A program made the position numbers and the translations under genes. From UBA5499 sp002426275 (GTDB lineage Bacteria > Bacillota > DTU084), in contig CALASN010000108.1 in NCBI GenBank assembly GCA_937888735.1, forward strand, positions 1 to 40,174: a stretch of DNA of 40,174 nucleotides, in the 5' to 3' direction. The notes beneath the pieces are model-generated. The model was given only the letters and a program-made list of their open reading frames with translations, was not told the DNA's origin and searched no databases. Of this stretch, positions 1-8,699 are shown piece by piece; position 1 is the stretch's first letter; the number at the start of each line of letters is the position of its first letter.

Positions 1-402
1 GACGGTGAGGCTAAATTTTTTCATCAGACAGACCTACAGTTACTTGACGCGACCAGAGAAAACAGTTGGTGGACAAAATTTTCGAGTTAGTGTAAAATTA
101 CCATAGGTTGTTGTACACAATCAGCAGGTTGCTAAGAACGCTGATGTGAATGATTAATAAAAACAAGCGAAGGGGGTAATGTAATAGGGAAGGATGGATG
201 TTTGTTTTCTGCTTCATGATGAGACAAAAGGGCATTTCCGAAGCCGACATCGCCGGCACAAAGCAGGGGAGTCCGTCGCTGACGGGATTAAGCTGAAACA
301 TACAATTAGACCATTGACCGATATGCAAAAACTGTCGTCGGGAACTCTTTGCTGGTCCGGAATGAAAAAGAGTGGCTTGAAAACAATAAGGAGGACGAGG
401 GA
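1..402. other. Non-coding or decayed leader before rubrerythrin
   Basis: No convincing gene is seen here. A 70-codon frame at 194-406 has no ribosome binding site, overlaps the real rubrerythrin start and has an unnatural composition (rich in Arg, His and Ser), so I do not call it. The stretch must hold the promoter of the rubrerythrin gene, but no well-spaced -35/-10 pair stands out. It could be decayed coding DNA like other gaps in this part of the window. Confidence 0.4.
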
Positions 403-897
403 ATGAGTGAAAACAAGACCCTTGCGAATTTAATGGAGGCGTTTGCCGGAGAATCTCAGGCCAATAGAAAGTATTTGGCATACGCCAAGAAAGCGGAAAA
501 AGACGGTAATTTTAATGCAGCCAAACTGTTTAAGGCAGCATCAGATGCGGAGACTCTGCATGCTTTAAAGCATTTTGAAGTGGCGGGAAAAATTAGCTCA
601 ACAGCAGATAACCTCAAAGATGCCGTTTCTGGAGAAACCCATGAGTATAAGGATATGTACCCTGACTTTGTGAAGGAAGCCCAGGCGGAAGGGAATAAAG
701 CCGCTCTGATGACATTTACCTTTGCCATGAAAGCGGAAGAGGTTCATGCCAGGCTTTATAAAGAAGCATTAGAGAACCTGGACCAAACGGAAGAGATCTT
801 TTATTATCTCTGTCCTGTCTGCGGAAACATTGAGAAATTCCGCCCGGAGAAATGCAGCATTTGCGGCGCTCCAGGAAATAAGTTCATCAAATATTAA
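403..897 (+). CDS. rbr: Rubrerythrin
   Basis: Di-iron peroxidase of anaerobes that reduces hydrogen peroxide in the cytoplasm, with electrons delivered through its own rubredoxin-like centre. The 164-residue protein has an N-terminal ferritin-like four-helix domain carrying the Glu and His ligands (for example EAFAGESQANRKY and EEVHARLY). A C-terminal rubredoxin-like domain has two Cys pairs, CPVCG and CSICGAP, binding one iron. Length and domain order are normal for the family. I start at ATG 403, behind GGAGGACGAGG, rather than at an in-frame ATG 18 codons upstream that has no ribosome site and would add an unrelated leader. The gene is monocistronic, closed by a strong terminator 14 bases downstream. 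Its role is inferred from the family: oxidative-stress protection of an anaerobe. Confidence 0.96.
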   Translation: MSENKTLANLMEAFAGESQANRKYLAYAKKAEKDGNFNAAKLFKAASDAETLHALKHFEVAGKISSTADNLKDAVSGETHEYKDMYPDFVKEAQAEGNKAALMTFTFAMKAEEVHARLYKEALENLDQTEEIFYYLCPVCGNIEKFRPEKCSICGAPGNKFIKY

Positions 898-910
898 TAT
901 TGTTACAAGG

Positions 911-943
911 CACTCTGCGAAATAACATCGCAGGGTGTTTTTT
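911..943 (+). terminator. Rho-independent terminator of rubrerythrin
   Basis: A 10-bp stem (911-920 with 928-937, one G-T pair) and a 7-base loop are followed by six T residues at 938-943. It lies directly behind the rubrerythrin stop codon. Confidence 0.92.
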
Positions 944-1000
944 CTTTTGGCGCATTATCAATCAAACTCCCTGTGGGATAACGGCCTAATATCGTCAACT

Positions 1001-1062
1001 GCGTTAATTGTAAGGCTTTTTTTGGTTTTTTAATACTGAAAAACTGCTTGTGGCAGGCCCAC
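1001..1062. repeat. Degenerate repeat copy A
   Basis: This segment aligns by eye with 4913-4975. Shared blocks include gcgt-aattg-aag at the left and aaactgcttgtg at the right, with small gaps between. On the minus strand both could read as the decayed C-terminal end of the same coding sequence (compare QAVFQY with QAVSRL, and LTINAV with LAIDAI). Each copy lies downstream of a redox gene. The source gene is not recognised. Confidence 0.4.
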
Positions 1063-1449
1063 AGGTCGGGAGACAGGCCGATGGACGTGAGTCAGAGTTG
1101 CTTCGTGCTCATACCCATCTGCACCGTTCCGTGACAATAAAGCCTTCCGCGTCGTTTACCAGACTTTTTCATTACAAAACAGAGCGCCTTTCTCATTTTT
1201 ATGATGTCCTTCCACATGCCGTCACTTCGGTCTGAACATTCGTTCAAAGGGATTATGATCATCTTTAGCGAATCTAATGATCATTGAATAAGGAGATGTA
1301 AGACTCAGATTATTATACGGATCACAAAAATGTTGAGGAATTCACCGTTGGAACGGGCTTTTATCCTAAACATTTTCCAGCAACGCACTCCCGTTTGCCA
1401 GCTCGGTGAGCTCTTTAAGTATGCACCGCTGAGTTACTCGAATTGATAT

Positions 1450-1527
1450 GTGGAATTGGCTTTAGCTCTGGGATATATTGGATCCCTTTTGCCCAGCTTT
1501 GAGGAATATGAGCCTGTTAAGAATTAA
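1450..1527 (+). pseudogene. C-terminal fragment of an unknown protein
   Basis: An open frame ending in TAA at 1527 reads ELALALGYIGSLLPSFEEYE followed by PVKN. The composition is helical and natural, unlike random translation. It has no start codon or ribosome site, and a stop lies directly upstream at 1444. It looks like the surviving tail of a decayed gene. The family is not recognised. Confidence 0.4.
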
Positions 1528-1567
1528 ATAGCTAGTTAGCAACATTTGAATAAGAGGGGCGCGCTAA

Positions 1568-1690
1568 ATGGAAAAGCCTATGAAAACCGGACCATGGCAT
1601 TTTTGGCTGGTTGCCGCGTTTTTCCTGTTCATGTATGGGGTGGGGGGTTATGATTCAGCGGGAAGTTTGTCTGCCCGGATGGCGTGGTAA
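1568..1690 (+). pseudogene. N-terminal fragment of a small membrane protein
   Basis: An ATG behind a gagggg motif opens a 40-codon frame beginning MEKPMKTGPWHFWLVAAFFL and continuing FMYGVGGYDS before a premature TAA. This resembles, from memory, the N-terminus of a family of roughly 150-residue small membrane proteins sometimes annotated as sugar transporter, which has a Trp-rich start, one transmembrane helix and a G-YD motif. The rest of the protein is missing. A further natural-looking helical remnant (LLLALDYLSLYFAKFIR) lies at about 1783-1833 in another frame, so the whole 1260-1880 stretch appears to be a decaying gene cluster. Confidence 0.45.
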
Positions 1691-1906
1691 CATTTGAGTT
1701 AGATGCCAGGAAGAATTGGTAACCGGCCACAGAGTTAAAAGGTCTAGCTAGATTGATTCCCAGCCAGAAGGTGCAAAAAATCAGCTCTTACTTGCTCTTG
1801 ATTACTTATCCTTGTACTTCGCCAAATTCATACGGTGAAATCTTACGTTCCTCTTCGCAGCCAGGAAGATTAAATTGTGGTTATGCAGACGAAAGGAGCA
1901 TTGACT

Positions 1907-2380
1907 ATGTCTACAGGACAAATTGGGATCATTGTGTACTCTCACACGGGAAACACGCTGTCGGTTGCGCAAAAGCTGGAACAGGCGCTGAAAGATTCCG
2001 GACGAGCAGCGGTCATTTTAAGGGTGGAGCCCGCTGGGGACGAACTGCCTTCGGCCGCTTCGGTCAGGATTAAAGCGGCACCGGACGTCGCTCCATATGA
2101 CGCCGTTGTCTTTGCCTCTCCGGTGCATGCATTTTCCCTTGCTCCAGTCATGAAGCTTTATCTTTCACAGATTTCAAGCCTTACCGGCAAAGAAGTTTCC
2201 TGCTTTGTCACGCAGCAATTGAAAAAGCCGTGGCTGGGCGGCAATCGTGCGGTGCGCCAGATAGCAGCTGCTTGCAGGGCAAAGGGAGCGGAGCTTAAAG
2301 TCTGTGGCGTGATCAATTGGTCCAGCGGTGCGCGGGAAGAGCAGATTAAAGACCTCATCGGTAAACTTGCCGCCAGATGA
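1907..2380 (+). CDS. Flavodoxin-like protein
   Basis: Small 157-residue flavoprotein of the flavodoxin/NAD(P)H-oxidoreductase fold. The N-terminal strand is followed by the phosphate-binding loop YSHTGNT (residues 11-17), typical of FMN-binding flavodoxins. A second FMN-contact loop is suggested by ASPVHAFSLAP in the middle. I start at ATG 1907, behind GAAAGGAGC, instead of the in-frame GTG at 1877, which lacks a ribosome site. Its stop overlaps the next start (ATGA), so the downstream hydrolase is probably translationally coupled. The redox partner is unknown. It could also be a multimeric flavodoxin WrbA-type protein, but it is short for that family. Confidence 0.85.
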   Translation: MSTGQIGIIVYSHTGNTLSVAQKLEQALKDSGRAAVILRVEPAGDELPSAASVRIKAAPDVAPYDAVVFASPVHAFSLAPVMKLYLSQISSLTGKEVSCFVTQQLKKPWLGGNRAVRQIAAACRAKGAELKVCGVINWSSGAREEQIKDLIGKLAAR

Positions 2381-3336
2381 TGACATACAAATGCTTCAGG
2401 CTGATTTTAATCGCGATCATTGTTCTCTTAGCCTGCGGCCGTATCTACCAAACGGCCGGTGTGCGCTTGGACGCCAAACAATATCTTCCTGTGGGCAAGT
2501 TATACTCCATTGGGAGAGACAAGATGCACCTGTACACAGGCGGAAGCGGCGACGTTACCGTTGTCTTTGCTGCCGGATGGGGAACGGTAAATCCTGTTGT
2601 TGATTTTTATCCTTTGTATGAAGAAACGGCCACATACGCAAAATATGTGGTTTACGATAGGTTCGGCTATGGATACAGCGAGCTTACCAGCAGAACAAGG
2701 CAAATCGACACCATGATCGATGAAATTCACGAGCTCTTGGGGAAAGCGTCTCTAAAGCCGTCTTATATTTTGGTCGGCCATTCTCTCGCTTCCCTGGAGT
2801 GTATACGATATGCGCAGCGGTATCCGGAAGAAGTAAAAGGTATCGTTTTAATAGACGGCGGGAATCCAGAGTTTTATGCGAATGCTAAACCAATAACTTG
2901 GCTTAGCTATGTTCAAGGACAGTTGGTAAACTTTGGCATCGCGCGGCTGTTATACAAAATAGACGGATTTGACAGGTTTTCAAATTCCGAGCGAAATCAG
3001 CTACGGCTTTTGCCAGAAGATCTTAAAAGGGTCGATAAACTGGCCACGCTTTTGAAAGCGAATAACAGAAATATTACCGATGAGATGAAAAGGAGCCAGG
3101 AGAATGCAAAAGTGGTAATAGGGGGAGGGCGGATAGATGCGCCTTTGACGATTATCACTTCAGGTGATTTCGGTAACGCAAGCAAAGCTTGGCTTGCGAG
3201 CCAACATGATCTGCTCAGCTGGTCCACAATGAGTAAGCAGGTTGTAGTGAATGATTCCAGACATTATATTCATCACTATCATCCCGAAATCATTATCAAG
3301 GAAATAGTTGAACTCAGAGGTAAGACCGGGCGCTAA
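2377..3336 (+). CDS. Alpha/beta hydrolase, membrane-anchored or secreted
   Basis: A 319-residue protein. Residues 5-20 form a hydrophobic stretch consistent with a signal anchor or lipoprotein-like start (LIAIIVLLACG). The rest is an alpha/beta-hydrolase fold with the oxyanion/strand motif AAGWGT, DRFGYGYS (residues 94-101) and the nucleophile elbow GHSLAS (134-139, Ser136). His295 in the SRHYIHHYHP segment is the probable catalytic His. The elbow ends in Ser instead of the usual Gly, which is tolerated in some esterases. The start overlaps the preceding flavodoxin stop, so the two form a two-gene unit. The substrate is unknown; an esterase or haloperoxidase-like role is the most that can be said. 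Confidence 0.85.
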   Translation: MMTYKCFRLILIAIIVLLACGRIYQTAGVRLDAKQYLPVGKLYSIGRDKMHLYTGGSGDVTVVFAAGWGTVNPVVDFYPLYEETATYAKYVVYDRFGYGYSELTSRTRQIDTMIDEIHELLGKASLKPSYILVGHSLASLECIRYAQRYPEEVKGIVLIDGGNPEFYANAKPITWLSYVQGQLVNFGIARLLYKIDGFDRFSNSERNQLRLLPEDLKRVDKLATLLKANNRNITDEMKRSQENAKVVIGGGRIDAPLTIITSGDFGNASKAWLASQHDLLSWSTMSKQVVVNDSRHYIHHYHPEIIIKEIVELRGKTGR

Positions 3337-3401
3337 AGCTCGCGCTGCCTTTGCATTGCTCAAAATAGCTATATTCTCAACAGGAGGACTGGGGGAAAAT
3401 T

Positions 3402-4056
3402 ATGCTTTATGAGCGATATGCACTCCTCTCATCTATAAAGTACGCGCAACCATAAAACTCATGAACTTGGCGAGCTGGGAAAATATGCGAGATGGATTTG
3501 GCAGAACAGCGCTCAGGACCGTGATTTGGGTGTGAATGCCTATGGTTGCGCAGATGTTTTGAACATTCTGTATACCATAGGAGACTTTCCCTCAATGGAA
3601 AGAGAAAGATGCAGCTGGATTAATATCCAGGCGCTTCAAGTGCCGGAGACGGGAGAATTCCCAGAAGGCACTCATTTTGTCCTTCATCCTACAGCACATT
3701 GTATTGCTGCCTTGGAATTGATTGCTCGAAAACCGCTTTATTCATTGCGCTCCAGAAAAATATCTCGAGGAAGAAAATCTTTGTCACCTGCTGGAAAACT
3801 GGATTGGCTGAAGAATCCATGGAATGATTCTCACATTGGCTCCGGGAGATATGCGTCATTGGTGCTTAGCGGAATGGCGGATTCGCAGTGAAGAAAATGG
3901 TATTTCGATTGGCCCTATCAGGAAACGGATCCGGAAACATGAATGTGGCGTAAGGGATATGTAACGGCACTGGATAAGGCGCCAATTCTATGGCATCCGG
4001 CGGGTACGTTCCACTAATTGTACATCATGAATACGAGAAAACACCTTTGCGTTACC
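3402..4056 (+). pseudogene. Decayed gene of a hypothetical alpha/alpha-barrel-like family
   Basis: A good start (CAGGAGGACTGGGGG then ATG at 3402) opens MLYERYALLSSIKYAQP and hits TAA at 3453. The protein continues one frame over (KTHELGELGKYARWIWQNSA) and stays open to 3891, with segments such as GVNAYGCADVLNILYTIGDF and LDWLKNPWNDSHIGSG. Further in-frame stops follow at 3889-3891 and beyond (WYFDWPYQETDPET, then MWRKGYVTALDKAPI, then HHEYEKTPLRY in yet another frame). At least two frameshifts and three nonsense codons are therefore visible. The Trp-, Gly- and His-rich helical character fits an (alpha/alpha) toroid enzyme of the terpene-cyclase or glycosidase type. The family assignment is tentative; the decay is clear. 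Confidence 0.75.
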
Positions 4057-4126
4057 TTGGATGTTCTCCATTTTTAATTTGGGTGTCTTAGCCCTGTAAC
4101 GCGCTCATTTAATGGAGGGATGAGAA

Positions 4127-4894
4127 ATGAGCAAAAACCTTATCTGTTACTTTTCAGGCACGGGAAACAGTTTACAAACCGCCAAAGATATTGCGGGGAA
4201 AATGCCTGATACCGATCTGATTGCAATGACCAAGCAGCACATCTCCCTTGCAGGATATGAGCGTGTAGGTTTTGTTTTTCCCTGCTATGGAGAAGGACTG
4301 CCCAATATCGTTAAGCGCTGTATAAAAAATTTGAGTTTCACCGAAAATAAGGCCGCATATTATTTCACTGTGGTGACAGGCGGTGAAGACTCTGGAAATT
4401 GCATCCCGCAGGTGAGCAGGTTGCTTAAGAAAAAGGGCGTTGTGTTGCATTACGGCGGTTTTGTAAAGATGTATGGAAACTATCTTATAATGCACCCACA
4501 GCCTGACAATCCTAAGGAGCAAGCTATGGAGTCGCATCTTGCCGCGGAAACCATAGCCGATGACATCCGCGTTAAAAAGCAAGCCGCAATTCCCCAAGGC
4601 AGATTTTTATATACTCTGATGTATGCCATGGTAGCACCGAATTTCAAAAGAGGAGCGCGGTTTAATTTTAAAGTGACCGACGCTTGCGTTTCGTGCGGCA
4701 ACTGCGTAAGAGTGTGTCCTGTGGGTAATGTAGTACTTAAGGATGGCAAACCTGTTTTTGGGAATGAATGCGAACTTTGCGTAGCTTGTATCCAGTGGTG
4801 TCCCCAAAAGGCGATTATCGGCGGTAAGGCGACCGGTACAAGTAGGCGCTATCATCATCCTGATATTTCCTTCGAGGAAATCTGTTCAAGATAA
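4127..4894 (+). CDS. EFR1-family flavodoxin-ferredoxin fusion protein
   Basis: A 255-residue iron-sulfur flavoprotein. The N-terminal half is flavodoxin-like, with the FMN phosphate loop FSGTGNS (residues 9-15). The C-terminal part carries two 4Fe-4S cluster motifs, C187-x2-C190-x2-C193-x3-C197P and C215-x2-C218-x2-C221-x3-C225P, as in bacterial ferredoxins. This domain order matches the EFR1 family, which is common in anaerobic Firmicutes and usually of unknown partner. It likely acts in cytoplasmic electron transfer. The ribosome site GGAGGG lies 8 bases before ATG 4127. No other gene is co-transcribed within 350 bases on either side. Confidence 0.92.
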   Translation: MSKNLICYFSGTGNSLQTAKDIAGKMPDTDLIAMTKQHISLAGYERVGFVFPCYGEGLPNIVKRCIKNLSFTENKAAYYFTVVTGGEDSGNCIPQVSRLLKKKGVVLHYGGFVKMYGNYLIMHPQPDNPKEQAMESHLAAETIADDIRVKKQAAIPQGRFLYTLMYAMVAPNFKRGARFNFKVTDACVSCGNCVRVCPVGNVVLKDGKPVFGNECELCVACIQWCPQKAIIGGKATGTSRRYHHPDISFEEICSR

Positions 4895-4912
4895 CTTTTA
4901 AATTTGCCTATA

Positions 4913-4975
4913 GCGTCAATTGCAAGCTTCCACTTCGGCTTTTTCAGCCTGGAAACTGCTTGTGCCAGTCGGATG
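4913..4975. repeat. Degenerate repeat copy B
   Basis: Partner of the segment at 1001-1062. On the minus strand the frame reads IEVLIRLAQAVSRLKKPKWK followed by LAIDAIG, which looks like the C-terminal end of a decayed coding sequence. The stretch 4895-5190 otherwise holds no gene that I can support; an 80-codon minus-strand frame there has no ribosome site and an unnatural Ser/Thr/Arg-rich composition. Confidence 0.4.
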
Positions 4976-5102
4976 AGAACTTCGATGGGGTCGCTGGGCT
5001 ACCGGTTTTTGAGCAGTCGCTGATACGGTCCGGGCGGTGCCTTTGGACATGCTTCCGTTAGGGTTTTGTGGGATTCCCTCCGCTTTGCGATTAAAGGTGA
5101 TT

Positions 5103-5134
5103 TGCCCTTTGCCAGTCAAGGGGCATTTTGTTTT
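5103..5134 (+). terminator. Possible rho-independent terminator
   Basis: An 8-bp stem (5103-5110 with 5118-5125, one G-T pair) and a 7-base loop are followed by TTTTGTTTT. It lies about 210 bases behind the EFR1 gene and ahead of the TetR promoter, so it would stop read-through into that operon. Confidence 0.6.
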
Positions 5135-5191
5135 AGCAGCTACCTTCAAGAAAGACAAAAAAGCCGAGTAAAATATTTTTTTTATTATATC

Positions 5192-5220
5192 TTGAACATC
5201 GCTGAAATTTACAGTATAAT
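5192..5220 (+). promoter_or_regulatory. Sigma-A-type promoter of the tetR operon
   Basis: TTGAAC at 5192-5197 and TATAAT at 5215-5220 are separated by exactly 17 bases, a near-consensus housekeeping promoter. Transcription would start near 5227, about 30 bases before the TetR start codon. Confidence 0.85.
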
Positions 5221-5230
5221 AAATTTGAAC

Positions 5231-5242
5231 GACCGGTCAGTC
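5231..5242 (+). promoter_or_regulatory. Candidate TetR operator
   Basis: The palindrome GACCGGTC at 5231-5238, extended as GACCGGTCAGTC, sits between the predicted transcription start and the ribosome site. The GACCG/CGGTC half-site style is typical of TetR-family operators, so autoregulation is likely. Direct binding is inferred. Confidence 0.6.
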
Positions 5243-5257
5243 AGGAGGTGAGACGTT

Positions 5258-5965
5258 TTGGAACACGCTGAGAATTGCGATGCTAAAGAGAGGATTCTGA
5301 GCGCTGCAAGCCAACTTTTTTCCCAAAAAGGATTTGATGCGGCAAGCGTCAGCGAAATAGCAAAGACGGCAAATGTCACCAAAGCTTTGATTTATTATTA
5401 CTTTAAAAGCAAAGAGGAGATTTTAGATCAGCTGGTGCAAGCGTTTATGGATAATGCCACTTCGCTTGTTCTGGATTTTATTCATGCCAATATCGTGCAG
5501 ATGATCAAAGATGGCAGCTTAGACATTGAGCCTGATCGACTGCGCTTTACAGATGAACGGGAGATCAGACGTTTTTTGGAAAACGTTAAGCTCTTTTATG
5601 AGCGATTGATGGATTATGCCCTCCAGCAGCGCGCAATTATCCGAATTTTAATGCTTGAGTCTCTCAAAAGCAGCAAGCATCAAGGCGATTTGTTCCGACT
5701 TTTGGAGTTAACAACGGGCGATGAGGAGAATCCTATTTTTAGGACTATTTCCGAAGCGGATCAAGATTTCAATTATTCAGAGGACATGGTAGTCTACGAG
5801 TTTTTCTTTTCGATTATTCCTCTGGTTAACTTTGCGGCCTATTATGATGATTACAAAGAAATCAGTTCTTTGAGCGACGGGGAGCTGCGCGGAGCATTTC
5901 TTCGTTCTTTTCAGACAAGTTTAGAGTCTATGGTCTGTGACAATAGCATTTTGCTGCGAAATTAA
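5258..5965 (+). CDS. TetR-family transcriptional regulator
   Basis: A 235-residue regulator. Residues about 10-57 form the TetR DNA-binding domain: helix-turn-helix SVSEIAKTANVTKALIYYYF (30-49) and then KSKEEIL. The long C-terminal ligand-binding region (60-235) is variable and slightly larger than average. The start is TTG at 5258, 8 bases after AGGAGGTG; no ATG with a ribosome site exists. A strong promoter and a GACCGGTC palindrome precede it. The gene is followed 92 bases later, in the same direction and with no terminator, by a P-type ATPase, so it probably controls that pump as well as itself. The ligand is unknown. Confidence 0.92.
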   Translation: MEHAENCDAKERILSAASQLFSQKGFDAASVSEIAKTANVTKALIYYYFKSKEEILDQLVQAFMDNATSLVLDFIHANIVQMIKDGSLDIEPDRLRFTDEREIRRFLENVKLFYERLMDYALQQRAIIRILMLESLKSSKHQGDLFRLLELTTGDEENPIFRTISEADQDFNYSEDMVVYEFFFSIIPLVNFAAYYDDYKEISSLSDGELRGAFLRSFQTSLESMVCDNSILLRN

Positions 5966-6057
5966 TGACAAGAGATTGAAAAAAGGCGCTCCTGCAGGCG
6001 GACGCTATTGATGAATCAGCGTGAATGCTAGTAAATTTTACTTAGGAGGTTGTGTTG

Positions 6058-8697
6058 TTGAGAGAGTACTTTGAGGCTTTGCCGGAAATCTTGAGCCAGT
6101 TGGACGTTGATCCGAATCGGGGGTTGTCCACCAAAGAAGCGGAAAGACGGCTGGCCGAATATGGTGAAAACAAGCTTCAGGAGAAAAAAAACAAGACTAA
6201 CTTACAACGTTTTTTTGAGCAATTTAAAGACGTGATGATTCTCATCCTGATCGCTGCAGCGGCGATCTCTTTTGTGGTTGCCTGCTATGAACACGAAGGC
6301 TTTTTCGAGCCAATCCTGATCTTATTGATTGTGGTGCTCAACGCAATCCTGGGCGTAGTCCAAGAAAGTAAAGCCGAAAAAGCGCTGGAAGCTCTGAAAA
6401 GTCTGTCGGCTCCCCACTGTAGGGTTATCCGCGACGGGCAGGAAACAGTGATTGAAGCTTCACATTTGGTACCAGGCGATATCATCCTTGTCGAGGCGGG
6501 AGATTTCATTCCTGCAGACGCGCGGCTCATCGCTTCCGCCAGCTTAAAAGCTGAAGAATCTGCGCTGACAGGCGAGTCCGTTCCTTCCGAAAAAGCTGCA
6601 GACGCTTCTGTGGCGCAGGATGCACCCTTAGGAGATCGGTACAATATGCTCTACGCAGGCTGCGGAATTGCCTATGGCCGCGGAAAGGCTGTAGTCACCG
6701 GCACGGGCATGAACACTGAAATGGGGAAGATTGCCGACTTATTGTCCGGCGAGCAAGATGGGCAAACTCCTCTGCAGCAAAAACTCGCCGTCCTGGGAAA
6801 ATATCTTGGCATTGCGGCTCTGACTGCCTGTGCCATCATCTTTGTGCTGGGCGTGCTGGATGGGATGCAGATCATGGAGATCTTCATGACCTCTGTTTCT
6901 CTGGCAGTCTCAGCTATTCCAGAAGGGTTGCCTGCCATCGTAACCATTGTGCTGGCTATCGGCGTACAGAGAATGGTAAAGCGCAACGCTATCATCCGCA
7001 GGCTTCCCGCTGTGGAAACTCTTGGCAGCGCTTCTGTGATTTGTTCCGATAAGACGGGAACGCTCACGAAAAACCGCATGACCCTGACGCGGGCCTTTGC
7101 TGCCGAAGATTCGCTTGTTGAGGAGATCGGAGAGGATAATTCTTCGGCTGTGAAAAAATTGCTCCGCCTGGCAACGCTTTGCTGCGACGGCAAGGTGATA
7201 TTTGAAAACGGAACCCAGAAGCATCTGGGAGATCCAACGGAAACCGCAATCGTTTATGCAGCTCATAAAAACGGGATGCCAAAAGACGAGCTGGATCGAG
7301 ATTTTCCTCGGCTGGCGGAGATTCCTTTTGACTCGGAGCGGAAATTGATGACCACGGTTAATTTGATCCACGGGAAAAAGATCGTGATCGTCAAGGGTGC
7401 GTTTGACGTTCTGGCTCAAAAGTGCATCGCCGGAGACGTAGAGCGGGGCCGAGTATATGCGGATAAGTTCGGCAAGGAAGCTCTGCGGGTGCTGGCGGTG
7501 GCATATAAGGAGATAGAAGAGCTGCCGGCAAATCCAACTGCGGCTGAGCTGGAAAAAGATTTCATCTTTCTGGGTTTGGTGGGCATGATCGATCCGCCGA
7601 GGCCTGAAGCGCGAACCGCGGTTGCAGTCTGCCGCAGAGCGGGAATCAAACCCGTGATGATCACCGGCGATCATGTGCTCACCGCCTCAGCCATTGCAAG
7701 AGAGTTGGGGATTCTAAAGGAGTCGGATCAAGCTGTAACCGGCAGCGAGCTTGCGCAGTTGACTGATGAAGAACTGAATGCGCGAGTGCACAATATTTCC
7801 GTCTACGCGCGAGTTTCCCCTTCAGATAAAATCAGGATCGTTCGCGCTTGGCAGCGGCAAGGTCAGGTCGTTGCCATGACCGGAGACGGCGTCAACGATG
7901 CTCCGGCCTTAAAGGCTGCTGATATAGGCTGCGCTATGGGAATCACCGGCACAGATGTGGCGAAGGGCGCCTCGGATATGACGCTCACAGATGATAATTT
8001 CGCCACTATTGTGGAGGCTGTGCGGGAAGGCCGCGGGATCTACGATAATATTAAGAAAGTGGTTGGCTTTCTGCTTGGCACCAATATCGGCGAGGTGCTT
8101 ACGGTTTTTTTCGCAATGCTCATTTGGAGACAAGCTCCTCTTTTGTCCATGCAGCTGCTGTGGATTAATCTGGTGACTGATAGCCTGCCTGCCATTGCCC
8201 TTGGCATGGAGCCGGTGGAGCGCGATGTGATGAATCGCAAGCCACAGTCCAAAGAAGAGGGCATCTTTGCCGGCGGCTTGGGGCTGCAAGTGATGCTGCA
8301 AGGGTTGATGTTTGCCGTGCTGACGCTGATTGGCTTTCTGGTGGGCTGGAAAAGCACAGGCCAACTTACTGCGGGGCGCACCATGGCTTTCTGCATTTTG
8401 TCGCTGACGCAGGTGTTTCATTCCTTTAATCTGCGCTCGAATCGCTCGCTGTTTCAGATCGGTTTGTTTACAAACAAGGTTTTGTGTCAGGCCGCAGCCT
8501 TATCGATTGCGCTGATCGCTCTGGTGGTATTCGTTCCTCCTGTAGCCGAAGTTTTCGGCCTAACTCGGCTTACTGTCCAACTGTATCTGGACGCCGTGTT
8601 ATTGGCGGCGGTTCCGCTTCCGGTTTTAGAGCTCGCTAAAAAAATCGGCTGGATCAAGTACAAGCATAGCAATAGCGTCTTGGAGAGTTGCAAGTGA
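6058..8697 (+). CDS. P-type cation ATPase, Ca2+-transporting type (P2A-like)
   Basis: Membrane pump of about 880 residues with the complete P2-type layout: N-terminal cation-ATPase domain, actuator domain with LTGES (about 172-176), M4 with the ion-binding PEGLPAIV motif, phosphorylation motif DKTGTLT (aspartate near 331), nucleotide domain, hinge TGDGVNDAP (about 608-616), and a C-terminal bundle of transmembrane helices containing the M6-type motif LLWINLVTDSLPA. PEGLP and NLVTD favour Ca2+ or Na+/K+-type transport; Ca2+ extrusion is the family default. The frame is open from GTG 6052, but the ribosome site CTTAGGAGGT ends only one base before that, so TTG 6058 is the better start. It lies in an operon behind the TetR regulator and is ended by a hairpin. 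Confidence 0.93.
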   Translation: MREYFEALPEILSQLDVDPNRGLSTKEAERRLAEYGENKLQEKKNKTNLQRFFEQFKDVMILILIAAAAISFVVACYEHEGFFEPILILLIVVLNAILGVVQESKAEKALEALKSLSAPHCRVIRDGQETVIEASHLVPGDIILVEAGDFIPADARLIASASLKAEESALTGESVPSEKAADASVAQDAPLGDRYNMLYAGCGIAYGRGKAVVTGTGMNTEMGKIADLLSGEQDGQTPLQQKLAVLGKYLGIAALTACAIIFVLGVLDGMQIMEIFMTSVSLAVSAIPEGLPAIVTIVLAIGVQRMVKRNAIIRRLPAVETLGSASVICSDKTGTLTKNRMTLTRAFAAEDSLVEEIGEDNSSAVKKLLRLATLCCDGKVIFENGTQKHLGDPTETAIVYAAHKNGMPKDELDRDFPRLAEIPFDSERKLMTTVNLIHGKKIVIVKGAFDVLAQKCIAGDVERGRVYADKFGKEALRVLAVAYKEIEELPANPTAAELEKDFIFLGLVGMIDPPRPEARTAVAVCRRAGIKPVMITGDHVLTASAIARELGILKESDQAVTGSELAQLTDEELNARVHNISVYARVSPSDKIRIVRAWQRQGQVVAMTGDGVNDAPALKAADIGCAMGITGTDVAKGASDMTLTDDNFATIVEAVREGRGIYDNIKKVVGFLLGTNIGEVLTVFFAMLIWRQAPLLSMQLLWINLVTDSLPAIALGMEPVERDVMNRKPQSKEEGIFAGGLGLQVMLQGLMFAVLTLIGFLVGWKSTGQLTAGRTMAFCILSLTQVFHSFNLRSNRSLFQIGLFTNKVLCQAAALSIALIALVVFVPPVAEVFGLTRLTVQLYLDAVLLAAVPLPVLELAKKIGWIKYKHSNSVLESCK

Positions 8698-8699
8698 GC

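Noticed and set aside
194..406. 70-codon plus-strand frame before rubrerythrin
   Set aside because: No ribosome site, unnatural composition, overlaps the real start region of rubrerythrin.
1050..1235. 61-codon plus-strand frame
   Set aside because: No ribosome site; composition does not look coding; lies in decayed DNA.
6672..7674. Long minus-strand frames inside the ATPase gene
   Set aside because: They mirror codon usage of the real gene on the other strand; no ribosome sites, and the ATPase motifs are unambiguous.
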